A DNA stretch of 64,000 bases, taken from contig NZ_CP127389.1 of NCBI RefSeq assembly GCF_030271835.1, positions 1,896,001 to 1,960,000 on the forward strand, given 5' to 3'. This document shows positions 28,941 through 37,957 of this stretch, in pieces (positions within the stretch are counted from its first letter, which is position 1; the number at the start of each line of letters is the position of its first letter). The translations under genes and the position numbers were made by a program. Source of the DNA: Proteus appendicitidis. Its GTDB lineage: Bacteria > Pseudomonadota > Gammaproteobacteria > Enterobacterales > Enterobacteriaceae. The notes under the pieces are model-generated. The model was not told the origin of the DNA. It saw only the letters and a list, made by a program, of their open reading frames with translations, and made no database searches.

Positions 28941-29732
28941 ATGACTGAAAGAAAACGAACGCGCCCTGAATTAGCCGATTTTTTACGAACTAAACGGCAA
29001 AGCATTTCACCTGAAACCGTGGGGTTACTTGGTACTGGACGTCGTCGTACACCAGGATTGCGCCGAGAAGAAGTTGCTGCACTTTCTGGTGTTGGGCTAA
29101 CTTGGTATACATGGCTTGAACAAGGAAGAGATATTGGTGTGTCGAGCCAATTTTTAGATAGTTTAGCCACAGCTTTACGCTTAAATAGTGCAGAAAGGCA
29201 GCACCTTTATTTGTTATCACATATGAGGGAGCCAACAGAAACAGGAATAACAGAACATCAGGTTCCTGAAACTATTTTGCGAATTTTGGCTGATTTTCCA
29301 CAAGAATATCTCTGTTATGTTTTAAATCTGCATTGGGATGTATTAGCTTATAATCAAAAGGCAGATACTTATTTTCATTTTTCAGACTTCAGTGCTGAAA
29401 ATCGTAATTACCTTTACTTGTTGTTTATGGACCCTCGTTACAAAACACGTATTGATGATTGGGAAAATATTGCTGAAAGATTGCTGGCTAGTTTTCGTCG
29501 TGACCATGCAAGAACAAAGAACGATCCAAATATTCGTAAATTAATTGCTACGCTAAATTGCTCATCACCTGAATTTAAGAGAATGTGGGAAAAACATGAG
29601 ATATATCCTCCTTGTGATGGCGTCAGGATACTAAATTTTGATAATAGAAAAGAGCATTATGAATACACATCATTAGCGTTTGATTTGGAAAAATATAATC
29701 GGATTTTAGTGTATATGCCTAAGAAAGCGTGA
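28941..29732 (+). CDS. XRE-family regulator with MmyB-like ligand-binding domain
   Basis: A 263-residue regulator. Residues ~5-85 hold the helix-turn-helix (TPGLRREEVAALSGVGLTWY, WLEQGRDIGVS). Residues ~105-260 form the MmyB-like PAS-related domain with ILADFPQEYLCYVLNLHWDVLAYN and FRRDHARTKNDP. Related proteins in actinobacteria and Proteobacteria bind fatty-acid-like ligands. Divergent placement next to the DHA2 exporter makes that exporter the likely target. Confidence 0.88.
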   Translation: MTERKRTRPELADFLRTKRQSISPETVGLLGTGRRRTPGLRREEVAALSGVGLTWYTWLEQGRDIGVSSQFLDSLATALRLNSAERQHLYLLSHMREPTETGITEHQVPETILRILADFPQEYLCYVLNLHWDVLAYNQKADTYFHFSDFSAENRNYLYLLFMDPRYKTRIDDWENIAERLLASFRRDHARTKNDPNIRKLIATLNCSSPEFKRMWEKHEIYPPCDGVRILNFDNRKEHYEYTSLAFDLEKYNRILVYMPKKA

Positions 29733-29858
29733 CCATTTTTGATAATGGAATAAATATATTATTTCCAAAATGGAAATTAGAGATTGCTTTTTTGTCATTA
29801 GGTATCAGTTTCTTTGACGACTAGAATGCCTCTTCATCAGAATAATTGAGGTGGCTGG

Positions 29859-31031
29859 ATGACAAAATATATCCTTTTTAGCTTTTGTTTAGTACTTATT
29901 TATCCTCTTGGTGTGGATTTACATTTAACCGGTTTAACGGCAATAGCCAGTGATTTAGGGGCATCAGAAGCGACATTACATCAAGCTTTTTCAATTTATT
30001 TAATGGGCATGGTTTCAGCCATGTTAGTTGCAGGATGGTGTAGTGATAATTTAGGGCGTAAGCCGGTTGTATTGCTCGGTACAGTTATTTTCTTATTGGC
30101 ATCATTTTATGCGGGAATTTCGATAACGGAAAATAACTTTTTGATCGCACGTTTTTTTCAGGGGATTGGTGCTGGGTTTTGTTATGTTGTTACATTTGCG
30201 ATATTGCGAGATACATTAGCGGAAAAACAACGCGCTAAAGTTCTTTCTATGATAAATGGCATTACTTGTATTATTCCAGTATTAGCGCCTGTTTTAGGTT
30301 TTCTGATCTTGTTAAAGTTTAAATGGCCAGTGATGTTTTATGCCATGGCAATCTATGGGCTATTAATCTTTATTTATTGTTTCTTTGGAATAAAAGAAAC
30401 TAAACCAAAGCAATGTGCTAAAAGCAAAAGTAACAAAATTACTGGCGAATCTTTCTTAAATAGTTTCTTTTTAAGTCGCTTACTTATTTCGTGCTTGGGA
30501 ATGAGCGTGATCCTGACTTATGTTAATATCTCTCCAATCGTAATTATGCAGCAAATGCATTACACCACTGGCCAGTATTCAACAGTAATTACATTACTTT
30601 CAATGGTCAGTATGGCAACTTCGTTTATGATGCCTAAAATATTAACAAAATTTCGTTATGAAACTATTTTGTATACTGGCTTATCGAGCTTTTTGGGTGC
30701 CGTTATTTTTCTTTTTATTGGAAAAAACAGTGATCCTCGTTGGTTCTTTGCTTCATTTTCATTATGTGGTGCGGGGTTTGCGCTGTTATTTGGTATTATA
30801 ATGAGCCAAGCGCTCTCTCCGTTTAGTCAGCGTGCGGGGCTTGCCAGTTCGATTTTAGGGATTTCGCAATTGAGTTTTGCCTCTCTCTATATCTGGACTA
30901 TGGGATGGTTGGGAATATCTGCAATTAATATGCTGATGGTTATATTATTTGTTAGTTGCCTTATTGGTTTTACCTTTTTGCATCTCTTTCGTTCTTCAGG
31001 ACAACAACAAAAGGTAAATTGTGATGCATAA
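29859..31031 (+). CDS. mdtL: MdtL multidrug MFS transporter
   Basis: A 390-residue, 12-helix DHA1 transporter, close to E. coli MdtL (391). Shared stretches include LVLIYPLGVDLHLTGL, CSDNLGRKPVVLLG (motif A) and RDTLAEKQRAKVLSMINGIT followed by CIIPVLAPVLG (motif C). E. coli MdtL gives low-level resistance to chloramphenicol-type drugs when overproduced. It overlaps the yidZ start by 8 bases, preserving the E. coli mdtL-yidZ order. Confidence 0.92.
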   Translation: MTKYILFSFCLVLIYPLGVDLHLTGLTAIASDLGASEATLHQAFSIYLMGMVSAMLVAGWCSDNLGRKPVVLLGTVIFLLASFYAGISITENNFLIARFFQGIGAGFCYVVTFAILRDTLAEKQRAKVLSMINGITCIIPVLAPVLGFLILLKFKWPVMFYAMAIYGLLIFIYCFFGIKETKPKQCAKSKSNKITGESFLNSFFLSRLLISCLGMSVILTYVNISPIVIMQQMHYTTGQYSTVITLLSMVSMATSFMMPKILTKFRYETILYTGLSSFLGAVIFLFIGKNSDPRWFFASFSLCGAGFALLFGIIMSQALSPFSQRAGLASSILGISQLSFASLYIWTMGWLGISAINMLMVILFVSCLIGFTFLHLFRSSGQQQKVNCDA

Positions 31032-31983
31032 GCCATTACATCGAATAGACTTGAATTTATTAGTTATTCTGCAAATTCTTTTACAAGAGCGCAGTGTGAC
31101 ATTAACTGCAAAATGGTTGTCTATTTCACCTTCAGCAGTCAGTAAAGCATTGGCTAAATTACGGGTTTGGTTTGATGATCCCCTTTTCGTTCGTAGCCCT
31201 CAAGGATTAATTCCAACGCCTTTAACACTAAGTATTGAAGAATCGCTTTCTGATTTTATTAATATTGGTAACCATATTGCGGGCAAGCAAAATAGTGAAA
31301 CGCCTAAAGGCGTTCATTTCAGTTTAATATTAGAATCTCCTTTACATCAGGTGCTATTAAATCAATTTCCTCTGGAAATATTGAATTATTATCCTCAATC
31401 AATGGTGCAAATACGAAATTGGGAATATAACTCGCTATCAAGCATTATTGATGGTGATGCTGATATTGCTTTTTTAGGTCGTGAATATTACTCAGGCTCT
31501 AAAGAGGCGTTACATTTATTACCTGAAGTCATCGATTGTGAGGAGCTTTTTAGTGATACCCCATTGGTTTATGTGCGAAAAGATCATCCTTTATTCCAAG
31601 AGCCTTGGAATTTAGAGACATTTTTGCGCTATTCTCACATTTCAACAGAATATGATAAACGTGCGCATTGGGCGTTAGATGATATATTGGCAGAGCACGG
31701 CCGTTTACGTAATATTGCGATAACTTACACGTCATTTGAGCAAACTTTATTTACAATCTCTCAACCAAATCATGAACTTATTACTTGCTTGCCTGGATAT
31801 TGCGCCCATTATATCTCTCAAGCTTTACCTAATTTAGTCACATTGCCTATCCCACTGCCAGACAGTGTTTCTAAACAACTTGATATTTCATTTATTTTAC
31901 TATGGCATAAGCGTCATGCGTATAATTCTAAAGTGCTGTGGTTAAGAGAAACTATCAAAAAGAGTGTTAATCAGTTTATGTAG
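31024..31983 (+). CDS. yidZ: YidZ, LysR-family regulator
   Basis: A 319-residue LysR protein (E. coli YidZ has 319). Conserved: LDLNLLVILQILLQERSV, SPSAVSKALAKLRVWFDDPL at the helix-turn-helix, RKDHPLFQEPWNLETFLRY and the C-terminal LLWHKRHAYNSKVLWLRETI. E. coli YidZ is reported to affect anaerobic nitric oxide resistance; its DNA targets are poorly known. The ATG at 31024 lies inside the end of mdtL; an in-frame GTG at 31021 is an alternative. Confidence 0.92.
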   Translation: MHKPLHRIDLNLLVILQILLQERSVTLTAKWLSISPSAVSKALAKLRVWFDDPLFVRSPQGLIPTPLTLSIEESLSDFINIGNHIAGKQNSETPKGVHFSLILESPLHQVLLNQFPLEILNYYPQSMVQIRNWEYNSLSSIIDGDADIAFLGREYYSGSKEALHLLPEVIDCEELFSDTPLVYVRKDHPLFQEPWNLETFLRYSHISTEYDKRAHWALDDILAEHGRLRNIAITYTSFEQTLFTISQPNHELITCLPGYCAHYISQALPNLVTLPIPLPDSVSKQLDISFILLWHKRHAYNSKVLWLRETIKKSVNQFM

Positions 31984-32097
31984 AAAAATACCCATTAAAA
32001 GTTTTACTACTATTTATTTAGCTATTTAGTTTCTTTTGTGTTTACTAAAAATTATAGTCAATAAATATAATAAAAAATATAAAACTAGTTCTTCTTG

Positions 32098-32135
32098 AAA
32101 ATAGAAAAAGGTGCAAATGCACCTTTTTCTATTTT
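32098..32135. terminator. Perfect 38-bp palindrome, bidirectional terminator
   Basis: 18-base arms beginning AAAATAGAAAAAGGTGCA pair exactly around a 2-base centre. It sits between the convergent ends of yidZ and the DUF4139 gene, with U-rich sides on both transcripts. Confidence 0.82.
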
Positions 32136-32159
32136 ACTTTTAAATTTAGATGAGAAAAA

Positions 32160-33818
32160 TTATAACCCCATAACTTGTCTATTTTTAGGATAAGAAAGAG
32201 TGTAATTTAGAGGTAATGATTTTTCTTCTTTTGCACCTAATGTGATATCCCACTTAATTTCACCAGTATCTTTATCAAGTACGCCATCTTTATAAACGGC
32301 ATCTGTTACATTGATATTGTTTTCCTGACTAAGTGGTAGTTGATCGTAAATAGTTACTTTTACAGGAGAATTGTAAGTGTTTCTTACTTTAATGGTATAA
32401 CTCTCTTTTTGTTCAATCGTAGTACCAATAAAGATAGGTTCTTTTCTTATCTTCTCATTGTTAATACGGCTAATTTGAATATTTTTATCTACCCCAAACG
32501 GAATGCTAAGTAATTCTGTTAATTCGTTAGTATTAATATAACTATTACCCACAAAGCTATTCATATAGTAGATATTCGCGCGACCATTGAGTAAATTCAA
32601 GTTTTCCCAATCTTTTACTTCAGCTTGTAAATAGACTTCTTCAACTAATTTTGGCGTCGTTAAATAGCGATAATCGGCAACAACTTCTTTTTGATTAATC
32701 ACTAATGTATTAGGCTCTGTGCTATTTTTTAAGCTGTAAGGTAACGCGATAGCATGGCTTAAATTAATCCCGTTATTATTGGTGGTTACGTAACGAGTCA
32801 CTCCTTTACTTAATCGCTCTCTTGGTGCTTCACTCATTGCTTCTAATGCGGGAGCTGGCATTGCCATCTTCATATCACTAGATTGTCTGAATTTCGCAGT
32901 GTTATTATAAAGAGACAAATACCAAGGTGATAAGGTTGGCGCAGTGATATTAAGTGATGGATTAGTGGATGTTAAAACCAGTTTTACTTTATCCCAATTT
33001 AGACCTGTATTTTGAATAACGTCTGCCTTGTAGGTGAGCAATATCGGCTTATCCATTCCTTGGCTTCGAATATCATAAGCGGGTGACCATCCAGCATCTG
33101 GTGTTATATAAGAAATACGCATTTTACTGGTTAGGTTTTTTGATGTGCCTAAAGATAAAACAATTTGCGTTTTCTCTTTTGTAATAATTGGCATATCAAT
33201 TTCTAATTGGCGCGTTAATTCTTCTAATTGCTCGGTGAGTTCAGCTATCTCTTCTCGAGCTGCTTTTTGTTGATTAAGAATAGAGGTCATTTTTTGGCTA
33301 ATAAAATCAAATTTTTGTGATGATTGTTCTAATGTTTGAGTATCACCATAACCAAAGAAAGATTGATCTTTAAGTAATGCAATTTGCTCATCGCCCACAT
33401 TAATATTGATATTTAATACTTCAATTCTCTTATTAATATCTTTCTGTTTTTCTATCAATACTGCAATTTCAGAGGGATAACTAGGGGCAATAGGCGTTTT
33501 TTTAACGTTAATGGTATTAATAATCACATCGTCATTATCAATGCTAATTGACAAGCTTTTAGGGTCAATATTGTTTGCAACATTGGATAAAACAACTTCA
33601 CTCTGCCCTGCGGGTAAATTGAGAGTGACGTTATTATTGAGTTCGGCACCCCGTAGAAAAATAGTTGCTTGGTTGAGTTTTATCTCATAATTAAGCGGGT
33701 TAGTGGGATCTATTGAATTGATCTCATTAGCAAAAGCACTCGTTGAATTAATAATAGATAATGTAATAAGCGATAACGTTAGTCTATTGGGTTTAATCAT
33801 CATTTTCATTCTATCCAT
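32160..33818 (-). CDS. DUF4139/DUF4140 domain exported protein (MuiA-like)
   Basis: A 552-residue protein with an N-terminal signal peptide (residues ~1-30, ending ..SAFA). It has a DUF4140-type domain (~45-140: IFLRGAELNNNVTLNLPAG), a coiled coil (~165-210: EEIAELTEQLEELTRQLE), and the DUF4139 beta-rich domain (~230-550: SYITPDAGWSPAYDIRS, LVLTSTNPSLN, VKVTIYDQLPLSQENNI). Such proteins are called mucoidy inhibitor MuiA-like; molecular function is unknown. The 338 bases upstream (33819-34155) contain a spaced inverted repeat (33852-33899) and the next gene's terminator, but no gene that I see. Confidence 0.85.
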   Translation of the reverse strand: MDRMKMMIKPNRLTLSLITLSIINSTSAFANEINSIDPTNPLNYEIKLNQATIFLRGAELNNNVTLNLPAGQSEVVLSNVANNIDPKSLSISIDNDDVIINTINVKKTPIAPSYPSEIAVLIEKQKDINKRIEVLNININVGDEQIALLKDQSFFGYGDTQTLEQSSQKFDFISQKMTSILNQQKAAREEIAELTEQLEELTRQLEIDMPIITKEKTQIVLSLGTSKNLTSKMRISYITPDAGWSPAYDIRSQGMDKPILLTYKADVIQNTGLNWDKVKLVLTSTNPSLNITAPTLSPWYLSLYNNTAKFRQSSDMKMAMPAPALEAMSEAPRERLSKGVTRYVTTNNNGINLSHAIALPYSLKNSTEPNTLVINQKEVVADYRYLTTPKLVEEVYLQAEVKDWENLNLLNGRANIYYMNSFVGNSYINTNELTELLSIPFGVDKNIQISRINNEKIRKEPIFIGTTIEQKESYTIKVRNTYNSPVKVTIYDQLPLSQENNINVTDAVYKDGVLDKDTGEIKWDITLGAKEEKSLPLNYTLSYPKNRQVMGL

Positions 33819-33851
33819 AGTTGATGAGCAGTATTAGTAAGAACGGCAAAA

Positions 33852-33899
33852 TAGAGATGCACTGTTGTACAAGTATATTTAGATAGTATTGCATCTCTA
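33852..33899. promoter_or_regulatory. Spaced inverted repeat upstream of the DUF4139 gene
   Basis: TAGAGATGCA and its exact complement TGCATCTCTA are 28 bases apart, 34-81 bases before the start codon. They could be paired operator half-sites or a leader hairpin; nothing in the sequence decides between these. Confidence 0.5.
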
Positions 33900-34100
33900 A
33901 TAAATTAGATAACAGAATAAACTTAAAGATCTAATTGTGTGAAAGTGAAAAGAATAGATAAAACAGCATGTTAGTGTTTTTATTTAAATGAATATTTAAA
34001 TAATAAGGATTATCTTAATGATAGAGAGATATTTCGCTTTTATTAGCTTTATCTAGTCTTGTTTAGATAAGAATAAGAGAAAAACTTCACAAATAAACAA

Positions 34101-34130
34101 TAAAAAAGGCAGTTTGAAAATAAACTGCCT
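34101..34130 (-). terminator. Terminator of the exported amidohydrolase gene
   Basis: AGGCAGTTT/AAACTGCCT arms around a 6-base loop, followed on the minus strand by a run of six Ts, ~26 bases after the stop codon. Confidence 0.85.
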
Positions 34131-34155
34131 AAGATAAAAATATTGTTATCGATTT

Positions 34156-35556
34156 TTATTTAACAACTTCACCACTGTCGATAACCGTTTTACGCACTTT
34201 ATCAGAGAAATCTTGTGCTTCTTTAATAATGGCTTTTTCATCAACTGTTAATAATTGGCGATCTTCCATTAAGATTTTTCCATCAACAATGGTATGGCGA
34301 ACATTACTTCCATTTGCACCATAAACTAATGCTGCATAAGGGCTATACATTGGCACCATGTTAGGCGATTTAGTATCGACAACGATAATATCAGCAAGTT
34401 TGCCTGATTCTAAAGATCCCAGTTTATCTTCCATATGTAATACTTTTGCTGACCCCATTGTTGCTAGTTCTACAACAGTTAATGGTGGCATTGCAGCACG
34501 ATCTTTATTCTCTAATTTATGGATTTTACCCACAAGATTTAGCTCATTCATGGTCGTGAGTGTGTTACTTGACATTGGACCATCAGTTCCTAAACCTACA
34601 CGAACACCTTTTTCTAGCATTGCAACGACTGGTGCGACACCTTTCGCTGATTTAGTATTTGCACTGATATTATGAGCAACACCAACATCATATTTTTTCA
34701 GTAAATCAATATCTTTATCATCGACCATAATTGCGTGAGCCGCGATAACTTTATTATTTAATGCTCCGATATCTGCCATATATTGAACGGGGCTTTTGCC
34801 GCCAGTACGTTTAGCGATTTCTTCTTGTTCACGATCGGTTTCCGCTAAATGGATCATAACAGGAACATCAAGTTCTATTGATAACTTAGCAATTTTCTGA
34901 AGATTTTCTGTGGTATTTGTATAAGGAGCATGTGGTGCAAATGCGGGAATAATACGAGGATGATCTTTATATTCTTTAATAAAGTTTACTGCGTATTGGA
35001 TACCCTCTTCTGGTGTTTTTGCATCGGCAACAGGGAAATTAATAACAGATTCTCCCAATACTGCACGGTTACCCATTTTATCAACCGTTTTGGCTACTTC
35101 ATCTTCGAAATAATACATATCAACGTAAGTTGTTACGCCACCTTTTACCATTTCGATATTGGCAAGATCAGCACCTACTCTGACCATTTCGCGAGAAACC
35201 ATTTTGCTTTCAAGTGGAAAAATATAACGGTGAAGTCTGTCTGGCACATCATCGGCCAATGAACGAAATACAGTCATTGAACCGTGAGTGTGGGTATTAA
35301 TTAAACCCGGCATCACAATATCACCATCAACATCTAATACTTTATTGGCTTGATATTCTTTAGAAAGTTCCGGGCCACCAACGGCAATAATTTTATTTTC
35401 TTTTACGACAACAGTACCCTGTTCAATGATTTTATTTTGCTGATCCATAGTCAGAACAGTGCCGTCAACTATCATCAAATCAGCCTGTTTTGCCGCGTAA
35501 CTAGAAAAGGAGACCGCCATTACAGCCAAAGCAAGCATAGATTTAGAAAATGACAT
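34156..35556 (-). CDS. Exported amidohydrolase of the MTA/SAH deaminase-TrzA-SsnA group
   Basis: A 466-residue enzyme from the chosen start. The second of two adjacent ATGs is chosen because AGAGG lies 5 bases upstream; it gives a signal peptide (MSFSKSMLALAVMAVSFSSY, ending AA) unlike the cytosolic norm of this group. Metal-site motifs: NTHTHGSMTVFR, MIHLAETDRE, AAHAIMV and GLGTDGPMSSN with the final Asp. The late segment GSLESGKLADIIVVD is the family composite-domain signature. Likely substrates are aminated purine or triazine-like rings or related amides, hydrolysed in the periplasm; the exact one is unknown. An upstream in-frame ATG at 35625 adds 23 residues without a ribosome site. Confidence 0.85.
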   Translation of the reverse strand: MSFSKSMLALAVMAVSFSSYAAKQADLMIVDGTVLTMDQQNKIIEQGTVVVKENKIIAVGGPELSKEYQANKVLDVDGDIVMPGLINTHTHGSMTVFRSLADDVPDRLHRYIFPLESKMVSREMVRVGADLANIEMVKGGVTTYVDMYYFEDEVAKTVDKMGNRAVLGESVINFPVADAKTPEEGIQYAVNFIKEYKDHPRIIPAFAPHAPYTNTTENLQKIAKLSIELDVPVMIHLAETDREQEEIAKRTGGKSPVQYMADIGALNNKVIAAHAIMVDDKDIDLLKKYDVGVAHNISANTKSAKGVAPVVAMLEKGVRVGLGTDGPMSSNTLTTMNELNLVGKIHKLENKDRAAMPPLTVVELATMGSAKVLHMEDKLGSLESGKLADIIVVDTKSPNMVPMYSPYAALVYGANGSNVRHTIVDGKILMEDRQLLTVDEKAIIKEAQDFSDKVRKTVIDSGEVVK

Positions 35557-35695
35557 CATTACCTCTCGTCTTGATGGGAAAATTTCCCTAAGATTATAAA
35601 TAAATTCATTGGCTTTTAATATCAATTGAAAGTGAACGAGATCACCGAATAAATAATTAATTTAAGTTATTATCGCATTTGTTTACTGATTTAAA

Positions 35696-36151
35696 TTAAG
35701 CGCGCTTTTTCTGTTGTAAAAGCCACTTATCTAATTCATTCGCAAAAAGTTGGCGGTCACGTTGACTTAAACTTGCGGGTCCTCCAGTTTGAATACCGCT
35801 TGCTCTCATCGTATCCATAAAATCACGTATATTTAAACGTTCACGGATCGTTGCGTCAGTATAACGTTCACCTCTTGGATTTAGCGCTACTGCGCCCTTT
35901 TCTATGACTTCGGCAGCTAATGGAATATCTGCGGTAATAACTAAGTCATCTTTATTGGTGCGGCGGACAATTTCGTTATCAGCAACATCAAATCCAGCAG
36001 AAACTTGTAATGTGCGTAAAAAAGGTGATGCAGGTACAATTAATCGTTGATTCGCAACAAAAGTAATAATCACTTTTTCTCTATCTGCGGCACGATATAA
36101 CACTTCTTTGATTACTTTTGGACATGCATCAGCATCAACCCATATAGGCAT
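35696..36151 (-). CDS. yaiI: YaiI/YqxD family (UPF0178, DUF188) protein
   Basis: A 151-residue protein closely matching E. coli YaiI. It opens [20 protein letters not shown] (acidic PIN-like motif), then [25 protein letters not shown] and [18 protein letters not shown]. The fold is PIN-like with conserved Asp residues, suggesting a nuclease, but no activity is established. It is probably a single gene. Confidence 0.93.
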   Translation of the reverse strand: MPIWVDADACPKVIKEVLYRAADREKVIITFVANQRLIVPASPFLRTLQVSAGFDVADNEIVRRTNKDDLVITADIPLAAEVIEKGAVALNPRGERYTDATIRERLNIRDFMDTMRASGIQTGGPASLSQRDRQLFANELDKWLLQQKKRA

Positions 36152-36220
36152 AACAACACTCTCTTTATTATTCGGTATTAAATGGTCTGTATTTATGGCG
36201 TTTAAAATAGCACATTAATA

Positions 36221-37096
36221 CTAACTAAGTGATTGAAGCTTTACTCTTTCTCGTTTTTCTGACTGTTGATTAGCCCATATACTGAGTAATATCACGATCA
36301 TCCCCAATATTTGTAAACTTGTTAATTGTTGTCCTAGCAATGCCCAACCTAAAATAACCGCGCTTAGTGGGCTTAAAAAGCCTAATGACGCCACAGAGCT
36401 TGGACCTAATAATGCTAATCCCCTAAACCAGAAAATATAGGTTAATGCTCCACCAATTAAGGCTAAATAAGCTAAGCCTAAAAGGTTAATACCTGTTAAT
36501 GAAGGTAATGCAGGTTCAAATAATAAGGCAAAAGGTAATAATACAGCACCACCAGCGGTTAATTGCCAAGCTGTAAAAGTTAAAGGTGTAACAGGCGGTT
36601 GCCAACGACGACTTAATACAGTACCTGCAGCCATAGAGAATGCGCCTCCTAATCCTGCAATTATTCCGATAGGATCAAGTGCTGCATTCGGTGTCAAAAT
36701 GAGGATTGCTACACCCAAAATACCCCCTAATGCGGCTGAAATAGATAACCATGATAGGCGCGTTTGTAATAACCAACGAGATAAAAATAAGACAATTAAA
36801 GGCTGCACTGCCCCTACTGTTGCAGCCACACCGCCGGGTAAACGATAGGCTGAAATAAATAATAACCACCAGAACAGTGAGAAATTTAAAATACCTAAAA
36901 TAATGACACGTAGCCACCATATACCTTGTGGCAGTTGTCTCATGATGATTAATAATAAAATTCCTGCTGGTAATGCACGCAATGCAGCTAATGTCATGGG
37001 AACATTAGCTGGCAACATTTCCGTTGTCACAATATAAGTGCTCCCCCATACAATGGGAGCCAATGCCGTTAATAGTAATGTTGTGTATCGATTCAT
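36221..37096 (-). CDS. EamA-family exporter (PecM/YedA-like)
   Basis: A 291-residue, ten-helix DMT transporter with two EamA repeats: APIVWGSTYIVTTEMLPAN with ALRALPAGILLLI in the first, and GLGGAFSMAAGTVLSRRW with ALTYIFWFRGLALLGPSSVA in the second. It is divergent from a MarR regulator across two near-identical palindromes, the same arrangement as the Dickeya pecM-pecS pair. By analogy it exports a small metabolite, but the substrate is not known here. Confidence 0.87.
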   Translation of the reverse strand: MNRYTTLLLTALAPIVWGSTYIVTTEMLPANVPMTLAALRALPAGILLLIIMRQLPQGIWWLRVIILGILNFSLFWWLLFISAYRLPGGVAATVGAVQPLIVLFLSRWLLQTRLSWLSISAALGGILGVAILILTPNAALDPIGIIAGLGGAFSMAAGTVLSRRWQPPVTPLTFTAWQLTAGGAVLLPFALLFEPALPSLTGINLLGLAYLALIGGALTYIFWFRGLALLGPSSVASLGFLSPLSAVILGWALLGQQLTSLQILGMIVILLSIWANQQSEKRERVKLQSLS

Positions 37097-37128
37097 AAAA
37101 TCACTCGTTTAGTGGTTACTGAACTAAT

Positions 37129-37148
37129 TTATCTTGAGGTCAAGATAA
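37129..37148. promoter_or_regulatory. MarR-type operator, copy 1
   Basis: TTATCTTGA-GG-TCAAGATAA is an inverted repeat with 9-base arms. A near-copy lies 27 bases away (centre to centre) between the divergent EamA and MarR genes. Confidence 0.75.
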
Positions 37149-37155
37149 ATTGATA

Positions 37156-37175
37156 ATACCTTGACGTCAAGATAA
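37156..37175. promoter_or_regulatory. MarR-type operator, copy 2
   Basis: ATACCTTGACGTCAAGATAA shares 17 of 20 bases with copy 1 and has a perfect TTGACGTCAA core. It ends 20 bases before the MarR start codon, fitting autorepression. Confidence 0.75.
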
Positions 37176-37195
37176 ATAATTGACATGATGAATGC

Positions 37196-37678
37196 ATGGA
37201 TAGAATCGATAAAATTACTAAGCAATGGCAGCGCGAGCGCCCTGATCTTGATATTAGCCCGATGGGATTAATTGGACGATTGGGGAATGTTACTTTGCAT
37301 CTTTCCCGCGAAATGGAGAAAGTTTTCTCCCAATTCGGCTTAAACACATCAAGTTTTGATGTTCTTGCTACATTACGGCGTTCAGGAGAGCCTTACACCC
37401 TTTCTCCAGGTGAAATGCTATCAACTCTGATGGTTACATCAGGCACGATGACAAATCGTATTGATCAATTAGAAAAAGCGGGTTGGGTTATTCGTAAAGT
37501 TAATCCAGAAGATGGACGTGGTTTTTTAGTTTCGCTAACACCGCAAGGTCTGGAATTAATCAATCAAGTGATAGAAGCACACACTGAGAATCAAAAACGT
37601 TTAGTCTCTGGTTTATCACAACAAGAGCAACAAACATTAAATCAATTACTTAAAGTTTTTCTTAACTCGTTAGAATAG
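37196..37678 (+). CDS. MarR-family regulator (PecS-like)
   Basis: A 160-residue winged-helix regulator. LGNVTLHLSREMEKVFSQFG (dimer helix), FDVLATLRRSG, LMVTSGTMTNRIDQLEKAGW (recognition helix) and EDGRGFLVSLTPQG (wing) are MarR landmarks. The divergent EamA exporter and the two operators at 37129-37175 argue that it represses both genes and is released by a ligand such as urate or phenolics, as known for PecS relatives; that ligand is inference. Confidence 0.88.
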   Translation: MDRIDKITKQWQRERPDLDISPMGLIGRLGNVTLHLSREMEKVFSQFGLNTSSFDVLATLRRSGEPYTLSPGEMLSTLMVTSGTMTNRIDQLEKAGWVIRKVNPEDGRGFLVSLTPQGLELINQVIEAHTENQKRLVSGLSQQEQQTLNQLLKVFLNSLE

Positions 37679-37718
37679 CGTTTTATTTTCTGTTATTAAT
37701 TTTACCCCTCTTAATAAC

Positions 37719-37770
37719 GAGGATACGTAAGAATAAGCCCCCTGTATTCTTACTTATCCTCTTTTCTTTA
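37719..37770 (+). terminator. Terminator after the MarR gene
   Basis: 17-base arms (GAGGATACGTAAGAATA and its complement with one mismatch) flank a 9-base loop and run into TTTTCTTTATTT. Confidence 0.85.
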
Positions 37771-37919
37771 TTTGCTTAAAAACCCTTCTTTTTGTGCCAT
37801 TTTTGTTTATTTAAGCATCCAATGTGCATGAAATCACATTTTTACCTTGATCTAAATCAAAGATGTATTCTATTTACCATTTTTAGGTTGATGAATATCC
37901 AAACTTAAATTATAAAGCG

Positions 37920-37938
37920 AATGATAATAATTACTGAT
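37920..37938. promoter_or_regulatory. Fur-box-like site before the haem operon
   Basis: AATGATAATAATTACTGAT matches 14 of 18 informative positions of AATGATAATNATTATCATT, and lies 20-38 bases before the receptor start. Iron repression through Fur is inferred. Confidence 0.65.
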
Positions 37939-37957
37939 CTCATTAAGGTTTGCGACT

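Noticed and set aside
29761..29777. ATTTCCA-AAA-TGGAAAT as a terminator after the XRE gene
   Set aside because: The seven-base AT-rich stem is too weak to call and could be chance.
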